Below, piece by piece: positions 1 to 3,695 of a stretch of 6,058 nucleotides of DNA; within the stretch, counting starts at the first letter, position 1; every line of letters begins with the position of its first letter. The stretch is from NCBI GenBank assembly GCA_029288335.1, contig JARIHJ010000017.1, positions 1 through 6,058 on the forward strand. The letters run 5' to 3'. A model generated the notes under the pieces. It did no database searches, was not told the DNA's origin, and saw only the letters and a list, made by a program, of their open reading frames with translations. The position numbers were made by a program, and so were the translations under genes. The stretch comes from Candidatus Saccharimonadota bacterium. GTDB lineage: Bacteria; Patescibacteriota; Saccharimonadia; Saccharimonadales; UBA4665.

Positions 1-41
1 TCGACTAGTCGTCGGCAGCGTCAGATGTGTATAAGAGACAG
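1..41 (+). other. Nextera/Tn5 sequencing adapter (contamination)
   Basis: Bases 9-22 match the Nextera read-1 tail (TCGTCGGCAGCGTC). Bases 23-41 are the 19-bp Tn5 mosaic end (AGATGTGTATAAGAGACAG). Bases 1-8 (TCGACTAG) sit where the i5 index lies, and I recall them as Illumina index S513. The contig therefore begins with untrimmed library adapter and genomic DNA starts at 42. This is not a natural transposon end: the order index, primer tail, mosaic end is the synthetic library design. Confidence 0.98.
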
Positions 42-66
42 GGCTGAGTTTATTAACCGTCAAATT

Positions 67-79
67 TATAGTTAGGGGA
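67..79 (+). promoter_or_regulatory. Possible rimK -10 box and ribosome binding site
   Basis: TATAGT (67-72) matches the -10 consensus at five of six positions, but no good -35 lies 16-18 bp upstream and that region runs into the adapter. AGGGGA (74-79) is a reasonable Shine-Dalgarno sequence 4 bases before the ATG at 84. The two calls conflict in part: a start site about 7 nt after this -10 would exclude the Shine-Dalgarno from the mRNA. Either the promoter lies further upstream or rimK belongs to a longer transcript. Confidence 0.35.
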
Positions 80-83
80 ACGA

Positions 84-989
84 ATGAAAATTGCGATTTT
101 AACTCAGGGGCCGGGAAATTACTCGACTAAGCGGCTAAAGGAAGAGATTCTTGCTCGGGGTCACGAAGTGCGGATTATTAATTACGCGCAGTGTTATGTG
201 ATGGTCGAGCAGAACCGGCCGGTGGTGAGCTATCACGGTGAGGACGTGCTTGACGTCGATGTGATTATTCCGCGGATCGCGGCGAGTTTGACGCGGTACG
301 GTGCGGCGGTAGTGCGGCAGTTTGAAATGCAGAATGTGTTTACGACGACGACGTCGATTGCGCTGACGCGTTCGCGCGATAAGTTGCGCTCGTTGCAGTT
401 GATGTCGAAGGCCGGCGTTGGTATTCCTAAAACCGTCTTTGCGCGCGAAAATGCCGATCTCGACGACGTTTTGGAGCAGGTTGGTGGCGCGCCGGTGATT
501 ATCAAAGTTGCTCGTGGCACGCACGGCAACGGTGTCGTGCTGGCCGAAACCCGTAAGGCGGCCAAGGCTGTGATGCAAGCCTTCTACGTCGAGGGGGTTA
601 GCTTTTTGGTCCAAGAGTTCATCGAGGAAAGTGCCGGTACTGACATCCGAGCATTAGTGGTCAACGGTAAAGTCGTAGCTAGCATCAAGCGGCAAAATCT
701 GGATGATGACTTCCGCGCCAATACCCACCAAGGCGGCGAGGGCACAAAAGTGAAATTGACTGACGAAGAGCGCAAAACTGCCCAAAAAGCTGCCAAGGCG
801 ATGGGGCTGAAATTCTGCGGCGTTGATATGATGCGCTCTAATCGCGGGCCGCTAGTCCTAGAGGTTAATTCGTCGGCCAGCCTGAAAACCCCAGAGTTAG
901 TTACCGGCAAAAATGTCGCCGCTACAATCGTCGATTACATTGAGCAAAACGCCAAGAGGAAGCCCAAGAAAGACCGCGTCGGTGCTTAA
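84..989 (+). CDS. rimK: RimK, ribosomal protein S6 glutamate ligase (ATP-grasp)
   Basis: This 301-residue cytosolic ATP-grasp enzyme matches E. coli RimK almost end to end in length and motifs. RimK adds L-glutamate residues to the C-terminus of ribosomal protein S6, using ATP through an acyl-phosphate intermediate. The N-terminal domain opens with MKIAIL and includes a PRI motif (63-65) and RQFEM (78-82). The ATP-grasp part runs from about residue 95. Lys100 (SRDK), Lys141 (VIIKVARGTHGNG), Asp248 (CGVDMM), Glu260 and Asn262 (LEVNSS) fall at the positions I recall for the E. coli ATP and metal ligands, so it should be active. The C-terminal tail (about 290-301) is Lys/Arg-rich. The start at 84 gives a full-length family match and has AGGGGA upstream. 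The S6 gene is not in the window, so the substrate is assigned by family; a related role as a general glutamate ligase is possible. Confidence 0.93.
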   Translation: MKIAILTQGPGNYSTKRLKEEILARGHEVRIINYAQCYVMVEQNRPVVSYHGEDVLDVDVIIPRIAASLTRYGAAVVRQFEMQNVFTTTTSIALTRSRDKLRSLQLMSKAGVGIPKTVFARENADLDDVLEQVGGAPVIIKVARGTHGNGVVLAETRKAAKAVMQAFYVEGVSFLVQEFIEESAGTDIRALVVNGKVVASIKRQNLDDDFRANTHQGGEGTKVKLTDEERKTAQKAAKAMGLKFCGVDMMRSNRGPLVLEVNSSASLKTPELVTGKNVAATIVDYIEQNAKRKPKKDRVGA

Positions 990-1015
990 AGAGCACCCGG
1001 AATCTGTTATTTTTT
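981..1015 (+). terminator. Weak rimK terminator candidate
   Basis: GGTGCT (981-986) and AGCACC (992-997) form a perfect 6-bp stem with a 5-nt loop overlapping the rimK stop codon. A T-rich run (TTATTTTTT, 1007-1015) follows, but 9 bases after the stem, which is further than in a canonical Rho-independent terminator. The T run is also the last codons and stop of the convergent membrane-protein gene. Confidence 0.35.
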
Positions 1016-1195
1016 GACGAGAACAGTACTTTTTAATAGTGACTGGCCGCAGACAACGAAAACTAGCAGGCTCAAGGCCCCAGTTAGGTACTGCGCGAAA
1101 CTGGTCGATTCGCCAGGTTTAAAAACATCATGGAAGAAGAAAAAATCAACCGCTAAGAAGCCTAAAATCAATAAAACATCAATAATTTTTCTCAT
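1007..1195 (-). CDS. Small two-helix membrane protein, unrecognised
   Basis: A 62-residue hydrophobic protein that I do not recognise. It starts with a basic MRK, followed by a strongly hydrophobic stretch at about 4-22 that includes a run of four phenylalanines. A short polar loop (about 23-35, with KPGES) comes next, then a second hydrophobic stretch at about 36-54, and a Lys-rich end. This predicts a two-helix hairpin in the cytoplasmic membrane. The minus strand is preferred over the overlapping plus-strand frame because that frame encodes only a basic, low-complexity peptide, whereas this one has plausible membrane topology and a perfect TATAAT upstream. There is no Shine-Dalgarno sequence; the promoter position predicts a leaderless mRNA starting at the ATG. 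It converges on rimK (17 bp between stops) and diverges from tRNA-Lys. Function is unknown. Confidence 0.7.
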   Translation of the reverse strand: MRKIIDVLLILGFLAVDFFFFHDVFKPGESTSFAQYLTGALSLLVFVVCGQSLLKSTVLVKK

Positions 1196-1201
1196 ACATA
1201 C

Positions 1202-1207
1202 ATTATA
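1202..1207 (-). promoter_or_regulatory. -10 box of the small membrane-protein gene
   Basis: A perfect TATAAT on the minus strand ends 6 bases before the ATG at 1195. Initiation about 7 nt downstream of the -10 would fall on the A of the start codon. No convincing -35 hexamer is seen. Confidence 0.6.
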
Positions 1208-1243
1208 CTCCCGCGTGTCTAGTTAGGGGGTGCTGTTTTCGGG

Positions 1244-1249
1244 TATAAT
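1244..1249 (+). promoter_or_regulatory. -10 box of tRNA-Lys
   Basis: A perfect TATAAT lies 13 bp before the first base of the tRNA, so transcription should start at about 1256, just ahead of the mature 5' end. The -35 is poor (TAGTTA at 1220-1225, 18 bp spacing). It lies back to back with the minus-strand -10 at 1202-1207, so the two upstream recognition zones overlap. Confidence 0.65.
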
Positions 1250-1262
1250 AGGCGTCAACTGG

Positions 1263-1338
1263 GGGTCCATAGCTCAGTTGGTAGAGCAGCGGCCTTTTAA
1301 GCCGCGTGTCGCGGGTTCGAGCCCCGCTGGACCCTCCA
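1263..1338 (+). tRNA. tRNA-Lys (anticodon UUU), CCA encoded
   Basis: A complete cloverleaf can be folded by eye. The acceptor stem is GGGTCCA (1263-1269) with TGGACCC (1328-1334), discriminator T, and genomically encoded CCA at 1336-1338. The D arm is GCTC/GAGC. The anticodon stem is GCGGC/GCCGC with loop CTTTTAA, giving anticodon UUU, which reads AAA and AAG lysine codons. The variable loop has 5 nt. The T stem is GCGGG/CCCGC with loop TTCGAGC. All stems are fully paired and there is no intron. The gene has its own -10 box. A T-rich stretch follows the CCA and may help termination. The convergent protease gene ends 3 bp downstream. Confidence 0.96.
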
Positions 1339-1341
1339 ATT

Positions 1342-1950
1342 TTATTTGAAAAACAATTTTGCTGGAGTATTTACTAACCCAGCGGCGGATTTACCAGATT
1401 TTTCCGAGTACGCTTTGGCTAGCCGGTAGCCGTAGGTGTAGGCAAACCAGCGCTGGATTTTGCCAGCGCCGAAGAACCAATCGCTGTGGGTGTAGTTTTT
1501 GTCGGCGAGCGATTTCTCAGCTAGTGCGATTTCACTAGGCTTGATTTTAACTTGCCCGTAGAGTGGAGCTTTGCCGCTGTATTCTTCTTCGAATAGAGTT
1601 GCGAGGCCTTCAGAAATCATTGCTTCACCGAGTGTTTCGCCATAGCCGGGATCGCGCCAGCGCATACAGTGGTGGACCTCGTGGAGGATAGATGAAATTA
1701 AATCTTCTACCGAGAAATCGCGCTTGGGGTCGAGACTGATGCTTATGTTATAAGACCCAGACGAATAACCGCCGATACCATATTCAGGAATGATGCTCCA
1801 GGGCGCGTTAACGAAAATGACGTCGATTTGATCAGCGTGGAGCTTTTCTCTGGCAATCCTAATAGCCTTCTCGAAGCCGGCATCGATTTTGGCGAGGGTT
1901 TCGGGCCCAAACTGGCCGCTCGCATTGGCGACATATTTACTGATCAACAT
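1342..1950 (-). CDS. DUF2268-type putative zinc metalloprotease
   Basis: A 202-residue soluble protein resembling the DUF2268 family of predicted Zn-dependent proteases. The signature is HEVHH at 90-94 (His90, Glu91, His94 as the HExxH motif). It is followed by MRWRDPGYGETLGEAMISEG, in which Glu114 is the likely third zinc ligand of a gluzincin-type site. The C-terminal GYRLAKAYSEKSGKSAAGL block (175-192) and the NTPA after it are also typical of the family. I see no signal peptide or membrane helix, so a cytosolic location is expected. Substrates of this family are poorly known. The start is placed at ATG 1950; a TTG two codons upstream is possible but has no ribosome binding site and lies between the -10 box and the predicted start site. 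The gene converges with tRNA-Lys and has no clear terminator of its own. Confidence 0.85.
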   Translation of the reverse strand: MLISKYVANASGQFGPETLAKIDAGFEKAIRIAREKLHADQIDVIFVNAPWSIIPEYGIGGYSSGSYNISISLDPKRDFSVEDLISSILHEVHHCMRWRDPGYGETLGEAMISEGLATLFEEEYSGKAPLYGQVKIKPSEIALAEKSLADKNYTHSDWFFGAGKIQRWFAYTYGYRLAKAYSEKSGKSAAGLVNTPAKLFFK

Positions 1951-1956
1951 AGACAA

Positions 1957-1962
1957 ATTTTA
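1957..1962 (-). promoter_or_regulatory. -10 box of the DUF2268 gene
   Basis: TAAAAT on the minus strand (five of six matches to TATAAT) ends exactly 6 bases before the ATG at 1950, predicting transcription from the A of the start codon. No Shine-Dalgarno sequence is present. The -35 is poor; TTAATA, 15 bp away, is the best seen. Confidence 0.5.
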
Positions 1963-2071
1963 ACATCCATAAGAAGTTATTAACCCGTCTGTAATATTTG
2001 TACGCGCGGGCTGTACTTAAGTTACTGATGGTTTGGCCCTAATTTCCTACTATGGAAGAGCCAACTTAAGC

Positions 2072-2080
2072 GAGAGGGGG
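2072..2080 (+). promoter_or_regulatory. Ribosome binding site fixing the KGG-protein start
   Basis: GAGAGGGGG lies 6 bases before the ATG at 2087. It selects this ATG over an in-frame one at 2033, which has no such site and would add an 18-residue extension lacking family character. Confidence 0.7.
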
Positions 2081-2086
2081 ATAAGT

Positions 2087-2293
2087 ATGGCAGATCCAAA
2101 AAACCCAGGGCAATTCGGTAACCGTGAGGATACTGAAGAGCAAGCTAGAAAGGGCGGCAAAGCTAGTAGCGGTAGCTTTGGCAGCGAAAACAGCGCCGAC
2201 CCGCACGAGGCAGGCAAGAAGGGTGCAAGAGCACAGCCAACTGAGGCAAAGCGCCGTGGTGGAGAGAATAGTCACCGCAGCGACAACCGCTAA
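2087..2293 (+). CDS. KGG-repeat (YciG-like) stress protein
   Basis: A 68-residue, very hydrophilic, Gly/Lys/Arg/Glu-rich protein with three spaced copies of the KGG-type motif: QARKGG (19-24), EAGKKG (41-46) and EAKRRGG (53-59). A GxFG pattern separates the copies (GQFG 8-11, GSFG 29-32). This is the layout of the KGG/Con-10 stress-induced family that includes E. coli YciG. Such proteins are small, probably disordered in part, and linked to stress responses; their biochemical role is unclear. No cysteine, membrane segment or catalytic motif is present. The 130-bp gap to the divergent DUF2268 gene must hold its promoter. The only candidate I see is a weak TACTAT at 2048-2053 without a good -35, which would fit an alternative sigma factor but does not show one. 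Confidence 0.82.
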   Translation: MADPKNPGQFGNREDTEEQARKGGKASSGSFGSENSADPHEAGKKGARAQPTEAKRRGGENSHRSDNR

Positions 2294-2312
2294 CATTTAA
2301 CACTACATCAAC

Positions 2313-2341
2313 GGCTAGCGGGGCGCCAGACTCCGCTAGTC
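2313..2341 (+). terminator. GC-rich hairpin after the KGG gene
   Basis: Bases 2313-2323 pair with 2331-2341 in an 11-bp stem (two G-U pairs) closing a 7-nt loop. It begins 19 bp after the KGG stop codon and ends before the next ribosome binding site. The following bases (TCTTATG) are only mildly U-rich, so it may be a leaky terminator, an mRNA-stabilising hairpin, or a control element for the next ORF. Confidence 0.35.
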
Positions 2342-2358
2342 TCTTATGAAATTAATTC

Positions 2359-2365
2359 GAGGGGG
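2359..2365 (+). promoter_or_regulatory. Ribosome binding site of the small ORF
   Basis: GAGGGGG ends 4 bases before the ATG at 2370. It is nearly the same G-run used by the KGG gene and supports 2370 over the in-frame ATG at 2346. Confidence 0.5.
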
Positions 2366-2369
2366 CGTA

Positions 2370-2618
2370 ATGGCAGGTAAACTTGGGCAGGATAAGACCA
2401 ACGAAACAGAGGTGATTGTCAGCGTGCCGCTAAGTATGCTGAAGGAGCTAAATTATATTTCGGGCGGTAAGCTAACAGAGGAATCGGAGCCGGCGAGCCC
2501 GTCGGAATTTTCGGCTGCGGCGCTAGGTCGTCGTGACCAAATGACTTGCACGAAAAGGGGCAATCGCGGCGATTATATGGTGAGGCTCGTTAAGATGGCT
2601 TCCGTTTCCGGCTTATAA
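2370..2618 (+). CDS. Small hypothetical protein, unrecognised
   Basis: An 82-residue hydrophilic protein that I cannot assign. It has an acidic-basic N-terminus, a short hydrophobic stretch (TEVIVSVPLSML), a Ser/Glu/Pro-rich middle, a single Cys in MTCTKRGNRG, and no membrane helix or known catalytic motif. Support for reality is a good ribosome binding site 4 bases before the ATG and the position just after the KGG gene on the same strand. Against it, I see no family, and the last 29 bases overlap the 3' end of the convergent DedA gene. Coding is therefore plausible but unproven. It may be cotranscribed with the KGG gene if the hairpin between them is leaky. Confidence 0.45.
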   Translation: MAGKLGQDKTNETEVIVSVPLSMLKELNYISGGKLTEESEPASPSEFSAAALGRRDQMTCTKRGNRGDYMVRLVKMASVSGL

Positions 2619-3210
2619 CTTTATAGATTATAAAAGTAAGTATCGCCACCCCGACGACGGCGGCGAAGTAGGCTTGGTAGCGTAAGAACGTGCTGATGTG
2701 ATTGCCACCGAAGTAACCGGCGGCCGACCAAAGCGCGACCCAGATGGCTGCACCGATGATATTGAAACTCAGGAATTTACCCCAGCGCATCGCGGAAAGC
2801 CCCGCAATTATGCCATTGGCCTGCCTGAGCCCTTCGACGAAGCGGGCAATAATTATGACTTTGCCGCCGTGATGCTCAAAGAAATTCGTCGCTTTTTTGA
2901 CCCGTTCCGGCGTCAGGAAAATATATTTGCCATAGCGCTTGACTAGTGGCTCGCCACCGTAATTACCGATGGCAAAGCCTATATTGTCACCTAAAACCGC
3001 GCCGGCGAAGCCGACTATAAAGACTAAGAAGATATTAAGGTGCCCAACGCCGGCAAAAAAGGCGGCTGCGATCAATACCGCTTCGCCTGGTGCTGGTACG
3101 CCAAAATCCTCTAATAGCACCAGCCCGCCCACAGCCAGATAGCCGTATTGGTTGACGATTGGCGCTAGCGACTCAATTACCGCCGGCACATGCTGCGCAA
3201 CTAGTTCCAT
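2590..3210 (-). CDS. DedA/VTT-family membrane protein
   Basis: A 206-residue integral membrane protein of the DedA (VTT or SNARE-associated) family, close to the usual 200-220 residues. Family landmarks are LEDFGVPAPGE (33-43, acidic Glu34 in the first re-entrant region), GAVLGDNIGFAIG (70-82, Asp75), and IARFVEGLRQANGIIAG (121-137, Arg123 and Arg129). Hydrophobic segments lie at about 25-55, 58-80, 135-168 and 178-199, and the tail is basic (RKRKPS). Some DedA proteins, such as Bacillus UptA, recycle undecaprenyl phosphate across the cytoplasmic membrane; others affect membrane potential and envelope stress. Which role applies cannot be read from the sequence. The ATG at 3210 gives the expected N-terminus. 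There is no Shine-Dalgarno sequence, and the predicted leader is about 6 nt. Confidence 0.92.
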   Translation of the reverse strand: MELVAQHVPAVIESLAPIVNQYGYLAVGGLVLLEDFGVPAPGEAVLIAAAFFAGVGHLNIFLVFIVGFAGAVLGDNIGFAIGNYGGEPLVKRYGKYIFLTPERVKKATNFFEHHGGKVIIIARFVEGLRQANGIIAGLSAMRWGKFLSFNIIGAAIWVALWSAAGYFGGNHISTFLRYQAYFAAVVGVAILTFIIYKVISRKRKPS

Positions 3211-3222
3211 CGCTACTATTGT

Positions 3223-3250
3223 GCTATAAATCCGACTTTAGGGCTAGCAA
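3223..3250 (-). promoter_or_regulatory. Candidate promoter of the DedA gene
   Basis: On the minus strand TTGCTA (3250-3245) and TATAGC (3228-3223) are separated by 16 bp, each matching consensus at four of six positions. The start site would be about 3216, leaving a leader of about 6 nt before the ATG at 3210. Confidence 0.4.
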
Positions 3251-3259
3251 AAAAACTTC

Positions 3260-3288
3260 TTGAAACTGGGCGACGAATCTGTTAATAT
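3260..3288 (+). promoter_or_regulatory. rpsO promoter (TTGAAA-17-TAATAT)
   Basis: TTGAAA (3260-3265) and TAATAT (3283-3288) with an optimal 17-bp spacer make the best sigma-70-type promoter in the window. The start site at about 3295 leaves only about 5 nt before the rpsO ATG. It sits back to back with the candidate DedA promoter. Confidence 0.7.
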
Positions 3289-3299
3289 CCATTGAGCGA

Positions 3300-3566
3300 A
3301 TGATTACTACGGAGAAAAAACAGGCGACGATCAAGGATCTCGCTAAGGCTAAGAACGATACCGGCTCCAGCGCGGTGCAGGTTGGTATTCTGACCGAGCG
3401 CATCAAGGAGCTGACCGAGCATATGAAAGTTCACAAACACGACTTTGCCGCTCGCCGCGGATTATTGCAGTTAGTCGGCCAGCGCCGCCGGTTGTTACGC
3501 TATATTGCCAACAAAAATAGCCAGGAATATCTGGCACTGATAAAGAAATTGGGCATTAGACGCTAG
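3300..3566 (+). CDS. rpsO: 30S ribosomal protein S15
   Basis: S15 of 88 residues, the usual length. It is a primary 16S rRNA-binding protein of the small-subunit platform, binding the central-domain three-way junction and taking part in an intersubunit bridge. Conserved features are DTGSSAVQVGILTERI (20-35), the HKHD segment (46-49), RRGLLQLVGQRRRLLRYI (52-69) and the C-terminal LGIRR. These cover the four-helix fold and the rRNA-contacting residues. The start is the only ATG giving a normal length. It has no Shine-Dalgarno sequence, and the promoter predicts a leader of about 5 nt, too short for the structured autoregulatory leader known upstream of rpsO in E. coli and other bacteria. pnp follows 129 bp downstream, the classic rpsO-pnp order. 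Confidence 0.97.
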   Translation: MITTEKKQATIKDLAKAKNDTGSSAVQVGILTERIKELTEHMKVHKHDFAARRGLLQLVGQRRRLLRYIANKNSQEYLALIKKLGIRR

Positions 3567-3570
3567 GTTT

Positions 3571-3589
3571 TAGCTAGATTTGCTAGCTA
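3571..3589. repeat. Perfect inverted repeat 1 in the rpsO-pnp gap
   Basis: TAGCTAG (3571-3577) and CTAGCTA (3583-3589) are perfect 7-bp complements around a 5-nt loop, starting 5 bases after the rpsO stop. No U tract follows, so it is not a standard terminator. It overlaps the putative -35 of pnp. Confidence 0.6.
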
Positions 3590-3607
3590 GAAGCTCCAAT
3601 CTAGAAT
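3580..3607 (+). promoter_or_regulatory. Candidate pnp promoter
   Basis: TTGCTA (3580-3585) and TAGAAT (3602-3607; five of six matches) are 16 bp apart. This predicts a start at about 3614 and a pnp leader of about 82 nt that contains the whole stem-loop at 3631-3681. The -35 hexamer is the same TTGCTA seen at the DedA promoter. Confidence 0.45.
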
Positions 3608-3618
3608 CCAATTCTAGA
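3600..3618. repeat. Perfect inverted repeat 2 in the rpsO-pnp gap
   Basis: TCTAGAAT (3600-3607) and ATTCTAGA (3611-3618) form a perfect 8-bp palindrome around CCA. It spans the candidate pnp -10 box and so could be an operator or an mRNA processing hairpin. Confidence 0.6.
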
Positions 3619-3630
3619 AATTAATTAAGC

Positions 3631-3681
3631 AAAGTGGCAGAGCACAGTTCGCTTTATTAGCGGATTGAACCTTGCCACTTT
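3631..3681 (+). promoter_or_regulatory. pnp leader stem-loop, candidate autoregulatory element
   Basis: AAAGTGGCA (3631-3639) pairs perfectly with TGCCACTTT (3673-3681) in a 9-bp basal stem. Inside, CGCT (3650-3653) pairs with AGCG (3659-3662) around a 5-nt loop, and GTT (3647-3649) can pair with AAC (3668-3670). The base of the stem ends 3 nt before the pnp Shine-Dalgarno sequence. In E. coli, pnp mRNA carries a long leader hairpin that RNase III cuts and PNPase then degrades to repress its own synthesis. The placement here suggests an analogous element, by position rather than sequence. Confidence 0.55.
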
Positions 3682-3683
3682 AG

Positions 3684-3691
3684 AAAGGAAG
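3684..3691 (+). promoter_or_regulatory. pnp ribosome binding site
   Basis: AAAGGAAG lies 4 bases before the ATG at 3696 and immediately after the leader stem, so folding or processing of that stem could alter its access to ribosomes. Confidence 0.75.
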
Positions 3692-3695
3692 ACCG

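Noticed and set aside
23..41. Tn5 mosaic end read as a mobile element boundary
   Set aside because: It is preceded by the synthetic Nextera primer tail and index, so it is library adapter, not a natural insertion.
135..614. Minus-strand 159-residue frame opposite rimK
   Set aside because: The product is Arg/His/Asn-rich as expected for an antisense translation, and rimK is certain on the other strand.
1014..1226. Plus-strand 70-residue frame over the small membrane-protein gene
   Set aside because: Its product is basic and low in complexity, has no ribosome binding site, and lies opposite a hydrophobic protein with a perfect -10 box.
1263..1341. tRNA 3' end as an integration (att) site
   Set aside because: No integrase gene and no downstream direct repeat of the tRNA end is present in the window.
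1954..1956. TTG start giving two extra residues on the DUF2268 protein
   Set aside because: It falls between the -10 box and the predicted transcription start, so it would not be on the mRNA; ATG at 1950 fits better.
2015..2070. Repeated ACTTAAG at 2015-2021 and 2064-2070 upstream of the KGG gene
   Set aside because: Seven bases twice in an AT-rich gap is expected by chance often enough, and no third copy or spacing pattern was seen.
2033..2086. Upstream ATG extending the KGG protein by 18 residues
   Set aside because: It has no ribosome binding site, and the extension is unlike the family; ATG 2087 has GAGAGGGGG upstream.
2698..2946. Plus-strand 82-residue frame inside the DedA gene
   Set aside because: It is the antisense shadow of a clearly conserved DedA coding sequence and shows no protein family features.
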